NCBI GenBank assembly: GCA_012523405.1
Contig: JAAYIN010000113.1
Coordinates: 61,321-125,320 of the forward strand
Direction: 5' to 3'
DNA: 64,000 bases
Source: Clostridiales bacterium
GTDB taxonomy: Bacteria > Bacillota > Clostridia > Christensenellales > Aristaeellaceae
Shown here: piece after piece, positions 1-7,547 of the stretch
How positions within the stretch are numbered: position 1 is the stretch's first letter
Layout: every line of letters begins with the position of its first letter
Translations under genes and position numbers: made by a program
Notes under the pieces: generated by a model
Databases searched by the model: none
The model's input: only the letters and a program-made list of their open reading frames with translations
What the model was told of the DNA's origin: nothing

Positions 1-83
1 AGTATAACATGATTTGATCGTAATAATAGATGAAGCATGGTAAATTTGCAAAATGTTCACATGACTTTCACGTTTGATCGTGA

Positions 84-950
84 TTACCAGTGAAGTTGCA
101 ACGCATCGGTTTCGCATGTAAAGTGAGTATTTTCGATGGGCAGAATCTCGCCGTCCAGATTCAGACGCATCCCCGGGGATGCTAGTGAGCATTTGTTTGT
201 TCTATAGCAATGGGCGATTTTATGCTTGTGCAGTTTTCCTGCCATAAGTGCAGCAAAGTAATAGGGAATCTTCCAGCGTGGGACGGCATCAACAACGAGA
301 ATGTCAAAAACGCCATCGGTTACGTCTGCATTTGGTGCGATAGGGATACCGCCGCCGATATATCTGCCGTTTGCGATGGAGCAAATCATAAAGTCGCCAT
401 CCAAAATGGTGTCTTCATTCACTTCAATATGCATCTTGAAGGGATGAAAATTCTTGATGGCTCGAATGACACCATACAGATAGGGCCAGATGCCGCTTGC
501 GTGCTTCTTGGCGCTTTCAGCATAATCAAGTACCATTACATCAATGCCCGCACCACAGACATTCATGAAGAAACGATCATTCATGGTTCCCGTATTGATA
601 GGACGTGCAGGGTGGTCTAAAATAAAGTCCAGAGCACTGGTCAGTGCGGTGGGTGTGCCAATGACCTTCACAAAGTCATTGCCGGTCCCTGCAGGCGCAA
701 TACCAAGTGCTGTGCGGGTATGCTTCAGCCCTTGTGCAGTTTCGGCAACCGTGCCATCACCGCCAAGCGCAATAACTGTATCTACGCCGCGTTGGGCAGC
801 GTCATAGGCCAACTCAGTAGCATGCCCCGGATGATTTGTCAGTCTAACAACAAAGTCGATTCCTTTTTCGCGAAGATAAGCAGCAGCTTGTTCGCCTGAT
901 GCTTTTGCACGACCATTACCAGCAACTGGATTTACGATAAGTTCTATCAT
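84..950 (-). CDS. Diacylglycerol kinase-family (YegS/DagK-like) lipid kinase
   Basis: 288-residue protein of the DAGK catalytic family, which phosphorylates diacylglycerol or a related lipid at the inner face of the membrane, usually to recycle diacylglycerol into phosphatidic acid. The nucleotide-binding signature GGDGT lies at about residues 63-67 and GTGNDF at about 88-93; an N-terminal NPVAGNG motif at residues 7-13 is also typical. Length fits the family (about 290-310). The ATG at 950 follows a GGGGAT-type Shine-Dalgarno about 13 bases upstream. It lies 84 bases downstream of the serine hydrolase gene on the same strand, so the two may be cotranscribed. The exact lipid substrate cannot be told from sequence. 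Confidence 0.9.
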   Translation of the reverse strand: MIELIVNPVAGNGRAKASGEQAAAYLREKGIDFVVRLTNHPGHATELAYDAAQRGVDTVIALGGDGTVAETAQGLKHTRTALGIAPAGTGNDFVKVIGTPTALTSALDFILDHPARPINTGTMNDRFFMNVCGAGIDVMVLDYAESAKKHASGIWPYLYGVIRAIKNFHPFKMHIEVNEDTILDGDFMICSIANGRYIGGGIPIAPNADVTDGVFDILVVDAVPRWKIPYYFAALMAGKLHKHKIAHCYRTNKCSLASPGMRLNLDGEILPIENTHFTCETDALQLHW

Positions 951-1034
951 TGTGCTTTAGATCCCCTTTATATTGGTAATTAACCTCTTCATTGTAACCG
1001 AAAAAGCGGAAAAATGAAATAGCGATACGGTTGT

Positions 1035-2135
1035 TTATAATGCAGCCAAAACGGCATCGCGAATCGCTATGTGAATCACATCATAAGCGGGTCCGCAATT
1101 GCGCACATGCTGTGTGTACAGCACGCCAATGCGGTTGGTAAGGTCGCAGATGGCATAGGAACCCGCCGCACCATCCCAGCCAAATTCGCATATCTGATTG
1201 GGGTTGTCCTCGTTATCAAGCCTAGTGCGTACACCAAGACCATAGCCATATCCAAAACGCCACGCGCTGAAATCTTTGAGCTGCTCATCGTTTAGGCGGT
1301 TGGTGGCCATGTCCAAAATGCTCGGCTCACTGAGGATTCTCTGGCCATTGGCGCCTACGCCCAAATTAGCAAGTGCATTGATCAACAAAACATAGTCCGA
1401 AAGCGAGGAGGCAAGACCTGCGCCGCCTGAACAATATTGTGGTGTCATCACGTAGCAATTGGGCACATCATAGGGCACGATGATTTCGTTTTCGTAGATA
1501 TATTGATCGCTGAATGGCTTGAGCTCATCTTTGCTGGTCGCAAATCGCGTTTGGGTCATGCCTAGCGGCGCGAATACCTCTTGTTCGAGCCACTTTGCAT
1601 AGGGAATACCTGCTGCCGCCGCAATCACGCCTGCGAGTACATCGTGGCAAAGGCTATATTGATAGCATGTACCCGGATCGAAGTTCAACGGTCTTTTGGC
1701 GATTTGCTCAAAAATATCGCTGTTGGTTGCGCTGGAACCTTTATCCCCGCACAGTCCATCAAGATTATAATCCAGTCCGCCGCGCATCGTCATCAGATCT
1801 ATGACCTTCATTTCGGACGCAGCGGGACGCAGTACGCCATGATCGAGCACCTGTTGATTTTTAAATGCAGGCAAGTAATCAGATACATTGTCAAATAGTC
1901 CCAGCTTACCGCGCTCAATGAGCTGCATAGCCGCTGTGCAAGTGGCAATCTTCGTTAGCGAAAACAACCAGCAAAGATCCTCAGGGGTAGCTGGTTCTTG
2001 TTTTGCATAATCACGATATCCGCAAACGTATTGACACACCTCTTTTTGATCCTGATAGATGGTCAATCCCCATGCGGGAATGCCATACTCCTGTGTGAGT
2101 AGCTTAGTGGTTTGGAGAATTGCATTGATATTCAT
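1035..2135 (-). CDS. Beta-lactamase-fold serine hydrolase (class C / EstB-like)
   Basis: 366-residue serine hydrolase of the beta-lactamase superfamily (Pfam Beta-lactamase type), a group that includes esterases, D-aminopeptidases and penicillin-binding-like enzymes. The nucleophile motif SLTK (SxxK) is at residues 59-62. The second motif, normally Y-x-N, appears around residues 158-162 as YQYSL, so the usual Asn is a Leu. A late GWDGAAG stretch sits where the third (HxG/KTG-like) motif is expected. No signal peptide is visible, so a cytoplasmic esterase or amidase is more likely than a secreted beta-lactamase. Start ATG at 2135 has AAGGAAA upstream. Substrate unknown. Confidence 0.85.
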   Translation of the reverse strand: MNINAILQTTKLLTQEYGIPAWGLTIYQDQKEVCQYVCGYRDYAKQEPATPEDLCWLFSLTKIATCTAAMQLIERGKLGLFDNVSDYLPAFKNQQVLDHGVLRPAASEMKVIDLMTMRGGLDYNLDGLCGDKGSSATNSDIFEQIAKRPLNFDPGTCYQYSLCHDVLAGVIAAAAGIPYAKWLEQEVFAPLGMTQTRFATSKDELKPFSDQYIYENEIIVPYDVPNCYVMTPQYCSGGAGLASSLSDYVLLINALANLGVGANGQRILSEPSILDMATNRLNDEQLKDFSAWRFGYGYGLGVRTRLDNEDNPNQICEFGWDGAAGSYAICDLTNRIGVLYTQHVRNCGPAYDVIHIAIRDAVLAAL

Positions 2136-2338
2136 TGGTACGATTTCCTTTCACTTGGGAAGTGGGGACGCTTGCCTATTGGGGTATAAACAGATACATT
2201 ATAAACAAAGGTGTGTGGTTGGGCAAGTATAATCTTTTATGTGATAGAATCAATCTATTACAGTAGCATACATCGCTGCGTTACTACATATGTTCATTGA
2301 GTATAATGGTAGGATATGGACCTTTTAAGCGCACTCAT

Positions 2339-2367
2339 TTGCGTTTTATCGCTTGTAGTGATACAAT
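2339..2367 (+). promoter_or_regulatory. Sigma-A type promoter upstream of the ketopantoate reductase-like gene
   Basis: TTGCGT at 2339-2344 and TACAAT at 2362-2367 are separated by 17 bases. The predicted transcript starts about 55 bases before the coding start at 2429. A second possible -10 (TATAAT at 2302-2307) has no good -35 partner. Confidence 0.5.
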
Positions 2368-2428
2368 CACCTCGTTATTTGATAACAATCGGGCACAACA
2401 ACTACCAGTGCCATAAGGAAGTGACTTA

Positions 2429-3478
2429 ATGATGGAAGATATGCGAATTGTCATCATTGGTGCAGGTGCCATTGGCGGCATCTCTGCTGCTTTGATCAAA
2501 CAAAAAGGATATGATGTTTCCCTTGTTTGCAAACACCAGGTGATTGCGGATATTGCCAGCGGACGCGGGCTGCATATCAAAGGCGTACGCGGCGAGCATA
2601 CCGTTAATATGAAGGCTGTTACGGATCTTGCAGAATTACAAGGTGTATTTGATATAGCGATTATTGCAACAAAGGAATATGATATGCAGGCATGTGCAAA
2701 GGAACTATTGTCTTTTCTGAAAGAAGACTCGCTGGTGCTAAGCTTTCAAAACGGAATTTGCACGGATGACTTAGCGGCTATTGTCGGGCGTGAACGCACA
2801 GTAGGCTGCGTAATTGGCTGGGGCGCGACAATGCTGGAAGAGGGCGAACTCGAAATGACCAGCACAGGCGAGTTCATCATAGGACGTGTAGAGGGTGATC
2901 AATCAAGGCTTCTGGAGGTCAAGGATGCGCTGGATGCAATTGTACCGACAGAAATCAGTGAGGATATTACGTCAGAGCTGTATTCAAAGTTGATTGTTAA
3001 CAGCTGTATCACCTCCCTTGGCGCAATCTGCGGTCTGCGTCTTGGAAAGATGCTGAAAATGAAGCAGGCAAGAAACATCTTCATTGCGATTATCAAAGAA
3101 GCCATGGAGGTAGCGGATGCCCTTGGGCTCAAGGTGCCGCCCTTTGGCGGAAAGCTCAACTATGAAAACCTTGTTGCAGGGGACGGAATGGTTGATTCCA
3201 TTCGCAGACATATGGTCATCTCTGTGGTAGGACTGAAATATCGCAGCCTAAAGAGTTCAAGCCTACAGTCCTTGGAACGGGGACGACCAACAGAAATCGA
3301 CTACTTCAATGGATTCATCGCACGAAAAGGGGAAGAAGTCGGTGTGGATTGTTCTGTGAACCGCCGTTTAGTGACGATGATTAAGGAAATCGAGGGCGAT
3401 AAACGCAGCATCAAGATCGATAATCTTTATGATCAAACCTTTATGCAACGGCATGAAACTGAAACTAAAACAATATGA
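2429..3478 (+). CDS. Ketopantoate reductase family (ApbA/PanE-like) oxidoreductase
   Basis: 349-residue NADP-dependent 2-dehydropantoate 2-reductase family protein. The Rossmann motif GAGAIGG is at residues 11-17, and the region around residues 185-205 (SKLIVNSC) holds the conserved Lys and Asn of the family. True PanE proteins reduce ketopantoate to pantoate for coenzyme A synthesis, but at 349 residues this is longer than typical PanE (about 300), and several clostridial paralogues act on other 2-oxoacids. AAGGAAG at 2415-2421 is well placed for the ATG at 2429. The gene stands alone, with a promoter upstream and unlinked to panB/panC, so the pantothenate role is plausible but not shown. 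Confidence 0.8.
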   Translation: MMEDMRIVIIGAGAIGGISAALIKQKGYDVSLVCKHQVIADIASGRGLHIKGVRGEHTVNMKAVTDLAELQGVFDIAIIATKEYDMQACAKELLSFLKEDSLVLSFQNGICTDDLAAIVGRERTVGCVIGWGATMLEEGELEMTSTGEFIIGRVEGDQSRLLEVKDALDAIVPTEISEDITSELYSKLIVNSCITSLGAICGLRLGKMLKMKQARNIFIAIIKEAMEVADALGLKVPPFGGKLNYENLVAGDGMVDSIRRHMVISVVGLKYRSLKSSSLQSLERGRPTEIDYFNGFIARKGEEVGVDCSVNRRLVTMIKEIEGDKRSIKIDNLYDQTFMQRHETETKTI

Positions 3479-3748
3479 TGGATCGAGGGAAACCCACTAT
3501 TGTCGGTTTGCTTTTTATCAATCTCCGATGATCAAAGTGACCATTGCAATACTTTAACCAGAAAAAAACAAATTTTACTTGTAATTACTCTTCGTGTAGT
3601 GTAATATCACGTTGACGAATTGAGTGAGAAAACAGTTGCTATTGGTATAGTAACGAGTAAATATAGAAAAAAAAGAGTTGTGCGTGCAAAATGAATCATA
3701 TTGAAAGACTGCGGCACATAATCCTTTCATGATCAAATGCATGAGAAA
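3479..3748. other. Intergenic stretch without a gene
   Basis: Convergent intergenic region between the ketopantoate reductase-like gene and the CAP-domain gene. A weak hairpin (AAACC/GGTTT around 3489-3509) followed by CTTTTTAT may end the plus-strand transcript. An imperfect inverted repeat, GTTGCTAT with ATAGTAAC, sits near 3635-3653. I see no open reading frame with coding character. Confidence 0.4.
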
Positions 3749-3782
3749 ATGGGGCGTCTATTTATAAAAATAGACACCCCAT
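3749..3782 (-). terminator. Terminator of the CAP-domain gene
   Basis: Fifteen-base arms (3749-3763 and 3768-3782) pair as ATGGGGYGTCTATTT with one mismatch around a 4-base loop. On the minus strand they are followed by TTTTC. The hairpin lies 12 bases past the stop of the minus-strand CAP gene. Confidence 0.8.
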
Positions 3783-3793
3783 ACAGCGTTGGA

Positions 3794-4678
3794 TTATCTC
3801 ACAAATAATTGTGTGACATAGACGAAGCCTTGATGATCATAGCAAACGCCGATGCCAACCTTGGACCATTGGGAACCAAGAATGTTTCTGCGATGCCCTG
3901 TACTGCTCATAAAGGCAGCTTGCGATTTCTCTACCGTTGCGTGATGCGCGATGTTTTCGCCAACGGAGGTGAATTGGTAGCCGTTGTTTTTCAGCATCTC
4001 GGACGCACTGCCAAGTGTGGGTGATGTGTGTGCGAAGTAATTGTTGTCACGCATATCACAGCTTTTCATGCGGGCGAGGCTGCAAAGCTCAGCGTCAAGA
4101 GTGAGGGAAGACAGGCCATTGCTGGCGCGATCTGAGTTTACCAAAAGAAATGCATTTTGCTCTTGCGTGCTCACTGAACCTGTAGTATAATCTCCCCCTG
4201 TAGAGGGTGGCGTAGCCGTTGGAGCAGGAGTAGCGGTTGGTGCTGGCGTGGCAGTTGGCACAGCAGTTGGCTTGATGGTAGCGGTCGGTCGCGGAGTAGC
4301 TTCAAGCGTGGGCTGCGGCGTTGCTACGGCAGTGGGCTGCGGCGTAATCACGGCGGTTGGCTCTGGCGTGATTAATGGCAGGTCAGTCGGCTGCGGTGTT
4401 TCTTCTGGAACTTGAGTTGGCTGAGTGGTAGGCTCAACAGTTGGTTCAATAGTAGGAACCTCAGTGGGCTGGATGGTTGGTACCTGAGTTGGCTCAGGTG
4501 TTACCTCCGGGCAGATGGTCGGTGCAGGTGTTACCTGCGTATCACATTGAGTGCTTTGCCTGTATGGCCACCCCTTGAAACCGAACTGGGATGTTGGAGC
4601 ATTGGATGCATAGGATGTCGCGCCTATCGATAACCCGATCGACAAGACCAGCAAGGATATTTGTTGCTTTTTGTTCAT
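3794..4678 (-). CDS. Secreted CAP/SCP-domain (YkwD-like) protein with Pro/Thr-rich linker
   Basis: 294-residue exported protein in three parts. Residues 1-25 form a signal peptide (KKQQ, a hydrophobic core, then a small-residue cleavage region near YAS). Residues about 50-165 are a low-complexity linker of repeated PTxxPTxxP and PTAxPTP units. Residues about 168-294 are a CAP domain, with the HxxR-like and GENIAHH stretches and a final HRRNILG...VGIGVC region typical of YkwD. CAP proteins of this kind are common and mostly uncharacterised in clostridia; extracellular or wall-associated functions are suspected. The linker probably spans the cell wall. Start ATG 4678 follows GGAGGTGCC. It is divergent from the zinc-ribbon gene, and palindromes lie between them. 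Confidence 0.88.
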   Translation of the reverse strand: MNKKQQISLLVLSIGLSIGATSYASNAPTSQFGFKGWPYRQSTQCDTQVTPAPTICPEVTPEPTQVPTIQPTEVPTIEPTVEPTTQPTQVPEETPQPTDLPLITPEPTAVITPQPTAVATPQPTLEATPRPTATIKPTAVPTATPAPTATPAPTATPPSTGGDYTTGSVSTQEQNAFLLVNSDRASNGLSSLTLDAELCSLARMKSCDMRDNNYFAHTSPTLGSASEMLKNNGYQFTSVGENIAHHATVEKSQAAFMSSTGHRRNILGSQWSKVGIGVCYDHQGFVYVTQLFVR

Positions 4679-4702
4679 AAGGCACCTCCAAATGTTAAAA
4701 AT

Positions 4703-4781
4703 TTACGTCGTTGACGTAATGCAATCGTAATATATGACGCTCTACTCTGCAACAATATTTCCATTTAATTACCATGGTAAT
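4703..4781. promoter_or_regulatory. Pair of palindromes in a divergent intergenic region
   Basis: TTACGTC gtt GACGTAA (4703-4719, perfect 7-base arms) lies close to the CAP gene start. ATTACCATGGTAAT (4768-4781) is a perfect 14-base palindrome. A third imperfect repeat, TTTCCA...TGGAAA, sits at about 4783-4801. They resemble operators controlling the divergent CAP and zinc-ribbon genes, but no regulator gene is next to them. Confidence 0.4.
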
Positions 4782-4837
4782 GTTTCCAAGCATTATGGAA
4801 AACAAATATAGCCCTATCTTTGAGGAGGAACTGACAC

Positions 4838-5242
4838 ATGAAACTAATCAAGTGCCCACGGTGCGAACTGAATTACATCCAAGAGACTGAAAAGTTCTGT
4901 AAGGTGTGCTTACGAGAGATGAAAGGTGAACAGAAGCATGATGACATGGAGCTATGTTCAGTATGCAACGCTGCGCCTGCTTTGCCCGGACGTGATGTGT
5001 GCTTGAGCTGCCTGAAGGAAATGAATTCGGGCAATGTAGATAAAGATGATGAAGATACTGCATCTGTTGATGACGCCACAATCGGACTCAATTCTGTGAG
5101 CAATATGGATGAGATCATCCCGCAGATTAACGAAGACATTCCGGAGAATGAGTTTGATGATATGGAAAGCGAGCTCTCGCTGGAGCGCGTGATCGAAGAT
5201 GAAGAAAACGATGCCGATGATGAGGATGATGATTCCATCTAA
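4838..5242 (+). CDS. Small double zinc-ribbon protein with acidic tail
   Basis: 134-residue protein. Residues 1-30 contain CPRC...CKVC and residues about 40-63 contain CSVC...CLSC, so two four-cysteine zinc-ribbon modules are likely. The C-terminal half is strongly acidic (many D and E, ending DDEDDDS) and likely disordered. I do not recognise a family with known function; zinc ribbons plus an acidic tail often bind nucleic acid or ribosome-associated proteins, but that is inference. A strong GAGGAGG ribosome binding site precedes the ATG. The phosphoesterase gene follows after 30 bases, so the two are probably cotranscribed. Confidence 0.75.
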   Translation: MKLIKCPRCELNYIQETEKFCKVCLREMKGEQKHDDMELCSVCNAAPALPGRDVCLSCLKEMNSGNVDKDDEDTASVDDATIGLNSVSNMDEIIPQINEDIPENEFDDMESELSLERVIEDEENDADDEDDDSI

Positions 5243-5272
5243 GGCTTAACCACTTGACGAAGCGAGGAACAC

Positions 5273-5974
5273 ATGGCGATATATGCAATTGGTGATCTCC
5301 ATCTGCCGGGCAAGGAAGAAAAGCCCATGAATGTCTTTGGCAGTCACTGGGATCACCATTTTGAAATCATTCAAGAAAACTGGTTGAAAATGATATCCGA
5401 TGAAGATATAGTGCTTATTCCGGGTGACATTAGCTGGGCTATGCACCTGGAAGATGCAAAAGATGATCTGGATGCAATTGCAGCCTTGCCGGGTCAAAAG
5501 CTCATCTTACGAGGAAATCATGATTATTGGTGGAGCTCGCTGACGAAACTTCGTGCGATGCTGCCTGAAAACATGGATGTCATTCAAAACAATGCACTCA
5601 GAATTGGGGAGCATGTGTTTTGCGGAACACGAGGATGGAATTTTCCGCTGCCGCAGCAAGCACTTGCTGCGCAGGACGAAAAGATTTATCAGCGGGAATT
5701 GCTAAGGCTGAAGATGTCGCTTGACGCTGCAGTTGCCATAGCTAAAGATGATCAAATCACCGTCATGATGCATTATCCGCCTCTGTTTGCAGACGGCGTA
5801 GCAACTGCATTTACTGACTTGATTGAGCAGTATGATGTGGCGCGGGTGGTCTATGGACATTTGCATGGTGCTGGCATACAAATCGCATTTAATGGCGAGC
5901 GAAGAGGAATTGACTATCGACTCGTCTCGTGTGATGCACTGCATTTTTCGCCATTATTAATCAGCGAAAGCTAA
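5273..5974 (+). CDS. Calcineurin-type metallophosphoesterase
   Basis: 233-residue cytoplasmic metallophosphoesterase. The ordered metal-binding motifs are all present: GDLHLPG (residues 7-13), GDISWAMH (about 51-58), GNHDYWW (about 81-87), HYPP (about 164-167) and GHLHG (about 191-195). These place two metal ions in the calcineurin-like fold. Bacterial members of this subgroup are usually annotated only as phosphohydrolases; the substrate is unknown. Start ATG at 5273 follows GCGAGGAAC. A strong terminator at 6047-6089 ends the unit. Confidence 0.88.
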   Translation: MAIYAIGDLHLPGKEEKPMNVFGSHWDHHFEIIQENWLKMISDEDIVLIPGDISWAMHLEDAKDDLDAIAALPGQKLILRGNHDYWWSSLTKLRAMLPENMDVIQNNALRIGEHVFCGTRGWNFPLPQQALAAQDEKIYQRELLRLKMSLDAAVAIAKDDQITVMMHYPPLFADGVATAFTDLIEQYDVARVVYGHLHGAGIQIAFNGERRGIDYRLVSCDALHFSPLLISES

Positions 5975-6046
5975 AAACGAATTCTAACAAAAAAGAAACT
6001 GAAACGTAACACAATAGTAATACTTTCCATGAGAACGAGCGTTTGC

Positions 6047-6101
6047 ACACCCTCTCGAATCCATTTCAAATAAATGGGTTCGAGAGGGTGCTTTTTTTGT
6101 C
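6047..6101 (+). terminator. Strong intrinsic terminator before the dcw cluster
   Basis: A long inverted repeat (CACCCTCTCGAA...TTCGAGAGGGTG, about 19 paired positions) is followed by CTTTTTTTG. It separates the phosphoesterase unit from the mraZ promoter. Confidence 0.9.
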
Positions 6102-6192
6102 TCCGAAAATAGGTAGAACGACTGTTCCCGAAAATTGAAATATAATGTGATGCAGTTGTTGCGCAAAGTCAAGTGAATCAACGATTTGACTG

Positions 6193-6222
6193 TTGACACA
6201 ATCCTAGAAAGTGTCACATAAT
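6193..6222 (+). promoter_or_regulatory. Sigma-A promoter of the dcw cluster (mraZ promoter)
   Basis: TTGACA at 6193-6198 and CATAAT at 6217-6222 with an 18-base spacer. Downstream, before the mraZ GTG, are several G-rich motifs (GTGG, GTGG, GGGG, GGGG between 6226 and 6258). In other bacteria MraZ represses its own promoter by binding short G-rich direct repeats; the spacing here is not regular, so autoregulation is only suggested. Confidence 0.65.
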
Positions 6223-6283
6223 GGAGTGGTAGTGTGGAATCGGGGCACAAAGTAGGGGCTTAGCCCTAGAAGGAGGGAGCAGC

Positions 6284-6811
6284 GTGGATGAGAACAAACG
6301 CAAGGATACCAGCGAAGACCAAGCACTAAGTTTGTCCGACCTGCTTACTTTCTCCGGTGCATATGATCATACACTTGATGCAAAAGGCAGAATTGTTATC
6401 CCAAATGCATATCGAGAACCACTTGGTGACACTTTTGTTGTTAGCGTTACAAGAGATACGAAAAGCATTGCGCTATACCCCAATGATGTGTTTGAAAGCT
6501 TTATTAGGGAGATCAACTCGCTTAACAAGCGCAAAGTTGCGATTCAGGACTATATCCGCAACGTTGCAAAGTTCACCTTCCTAAACAGCCAAATGGATAA
6601 TCAGGGTCGTGTGCTTTTGCCAGCTAAACTTCGTTTGGCAAAGCTTGGAGATGCAAAGGATATAGAGATTAGCGGCGCATTTGACCATGTGGAAATTGTC
6701 AGCAGCGAAACTGCACGCCTCAATTATGAGCGCTTTAATGATCCTGATCATCTTGATGCACTGCTTGAAGAAATTGGGAACATGGGATTTGAACAAACAG
6801 ATCGATTTTAA
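6284..6811 (+). CDS. mraZ: Transcriptional regulator MraZ
   Basis: 175-residue MraZ, a SpoVT/AbrB-fold DNA-binding protein that assembles as a ring and usually represses the dcw operon it heads. Two tandem AbrB-like repeats are visible: GAYDHTLDAKGRIVIP (about residues 25-40) and NSQMDNQGRVLLP (about 100-112). Relative to the usual 142-152 residues it has an N-terminal extension of about 20 polar residues. The start is GTG at 6284, supported by AGGAGGG at 6271-6277. It is the first gene of the cluster and lies only 17 bases before the next gene, where rsmH would be expected in most bacteria. Confidence 0.93.
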   Translation: MDENKRKDTSEDQALSLSDLLTFSGAYDHTLDAKGRIVIPNAYREPLGDTFVVSVTRDTKSIALYPNDVFESFIREINSLNKRKVAIQDYIRNVAKFTFLNSQMDNQGRVLLPAKLRLAKLGDAKDIEISGAFDHVEIVSSETARLNYERFNDPDHLDALLEEIGNMGFEQTDRF

Positions 6812-6828
6812 GGAAAGGAGAAACCTAA

Positions 6829-7446
6829 ATGTCACAGAGTTATCCGATGTATGACGGCTACAGAAGCAATACCGAAACCTTCGATGGCAGGATGTCAGTG
6901 TCCAGCAGCGTACGCGTGCCCGGAAGTGAAGTGGACTATATCACGGGTTTATTAAAGCCGGATATTCAGCGCAGAAGCCGTATGCAGGCGAATCGCAAGG
7001 AAATGGAAGAACTGGAAAAAGAAGAGCGTAAAATCATCAAGAACAGTGATAAAGGTATCTCCTGGGGGAAATCTATACTGTTTCTATCCGTTATACTATT
7101 TACTTGCTGCATGATTTTGGTGTTCCAATATGGACAAGTCGTGCAAATGCAGACCAAGATCAACAACTCCATTGACCAAATCAAAGTAAGTTCGTTTGCA
7201 AATGAAGAGCTGAAAACATTGATTGCAGAAGCTTCTGATTCGGCAACTATCTGCTACGCAGCAGCGCGCGATCTGAATATGGTTCCCGCTGAATCAGTTG
7301 AAGCGATTCACTTGGTGGCTGAGGATCCGCGCCCGCGTAAAAAGGTTGCAGTGGCTCAAAATGACCAGCAAACACAGATTTCAGCAGAGAATCAGGCAAC
7401 GCAAGCAACCGCAGTTCCTGTGATTGCAAACAATAGCGGATATTAA
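6829..7446 (+). CDS. ftsL: FtsL-like septal bitopic membrane protein
   Basis: 205-residue single-pass protein. A cytoplasmic N-terminal region of about 80 residues with a charged EELEKEERK segment is followed by one transmembrane helix (about residues 82-103, ILFLSVILFTCCMILVF). An extracellular coiled-coil region comes next (about 105-165) and then a Gln/Ala-rich tail. Position between mraZ and the division PBP and this topology match FtsL, which with DivIC/FtsB and DivIB/FtsQ activates septal peptidoglycan synthesis. Sequence identity in this family is weak, so the call rests on topology and synteny. GGAAAGGAG precedes the ATG. Confidence 0.75.
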   Translation: MSQSYPMYDGYRSNTETFDGRMSVSSSVRVPGSEVDYITGLLKPDIQRRSRMQANRKEMEELEKEERKIIKNSDKGISWGKSILFLSVILFTCCMILVFQYGQVVQMQTKINNSIDQIKVSSFANEELKTLIAEASDSATICYAAARDLNMVPAESVEAIHLVAEDPRPRKKVAVAQNDQQTQISAENQATQATAVPVIANNSGY

Positions 7447-7547
7447 TCTGTCTACTTTTGCAAAGCCCAAGCGACTTTAGTCGAAATGCGAATAGGGACC
7501 TGTCAATATGCATACAACCCATTATCAAGCATAATGGGGGAAGTAGG

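Noticed and set aside
210..620. 136-codon plus-strand frame opposite the lipid kinase gene
   Set aside because: It is antisense to a clear gene with intact family motifs and has no coding signature of its own. Similar shadow frames elsewhere were treated the same way.
4190..4530. Repetitive tract that might be a CRISPR or satellite
   Set aside because: The repeats are short Pro/Thr codon units in frame within the CAP-domain gene, with no spacer-like alternation. They encode a low-complexity linker.
6226..6258. Regular MraZ-binding repeats upstream of mraZ
   Set aside because: G-rich motifs are present, but their spacing (8 and 13 bases) is not the regular spacing of known MraZ boxes, so I mention them only as a possibility under the promoter.
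7458..7547. TTG start extending the PBP by 30 residues
   Set aside because: No ribosome binding site, and the extension is not hydrophobic or PBP-like. The ATG at 7548 has GGGGGAAG upstream and gives the usual short cytoplasmic tail.
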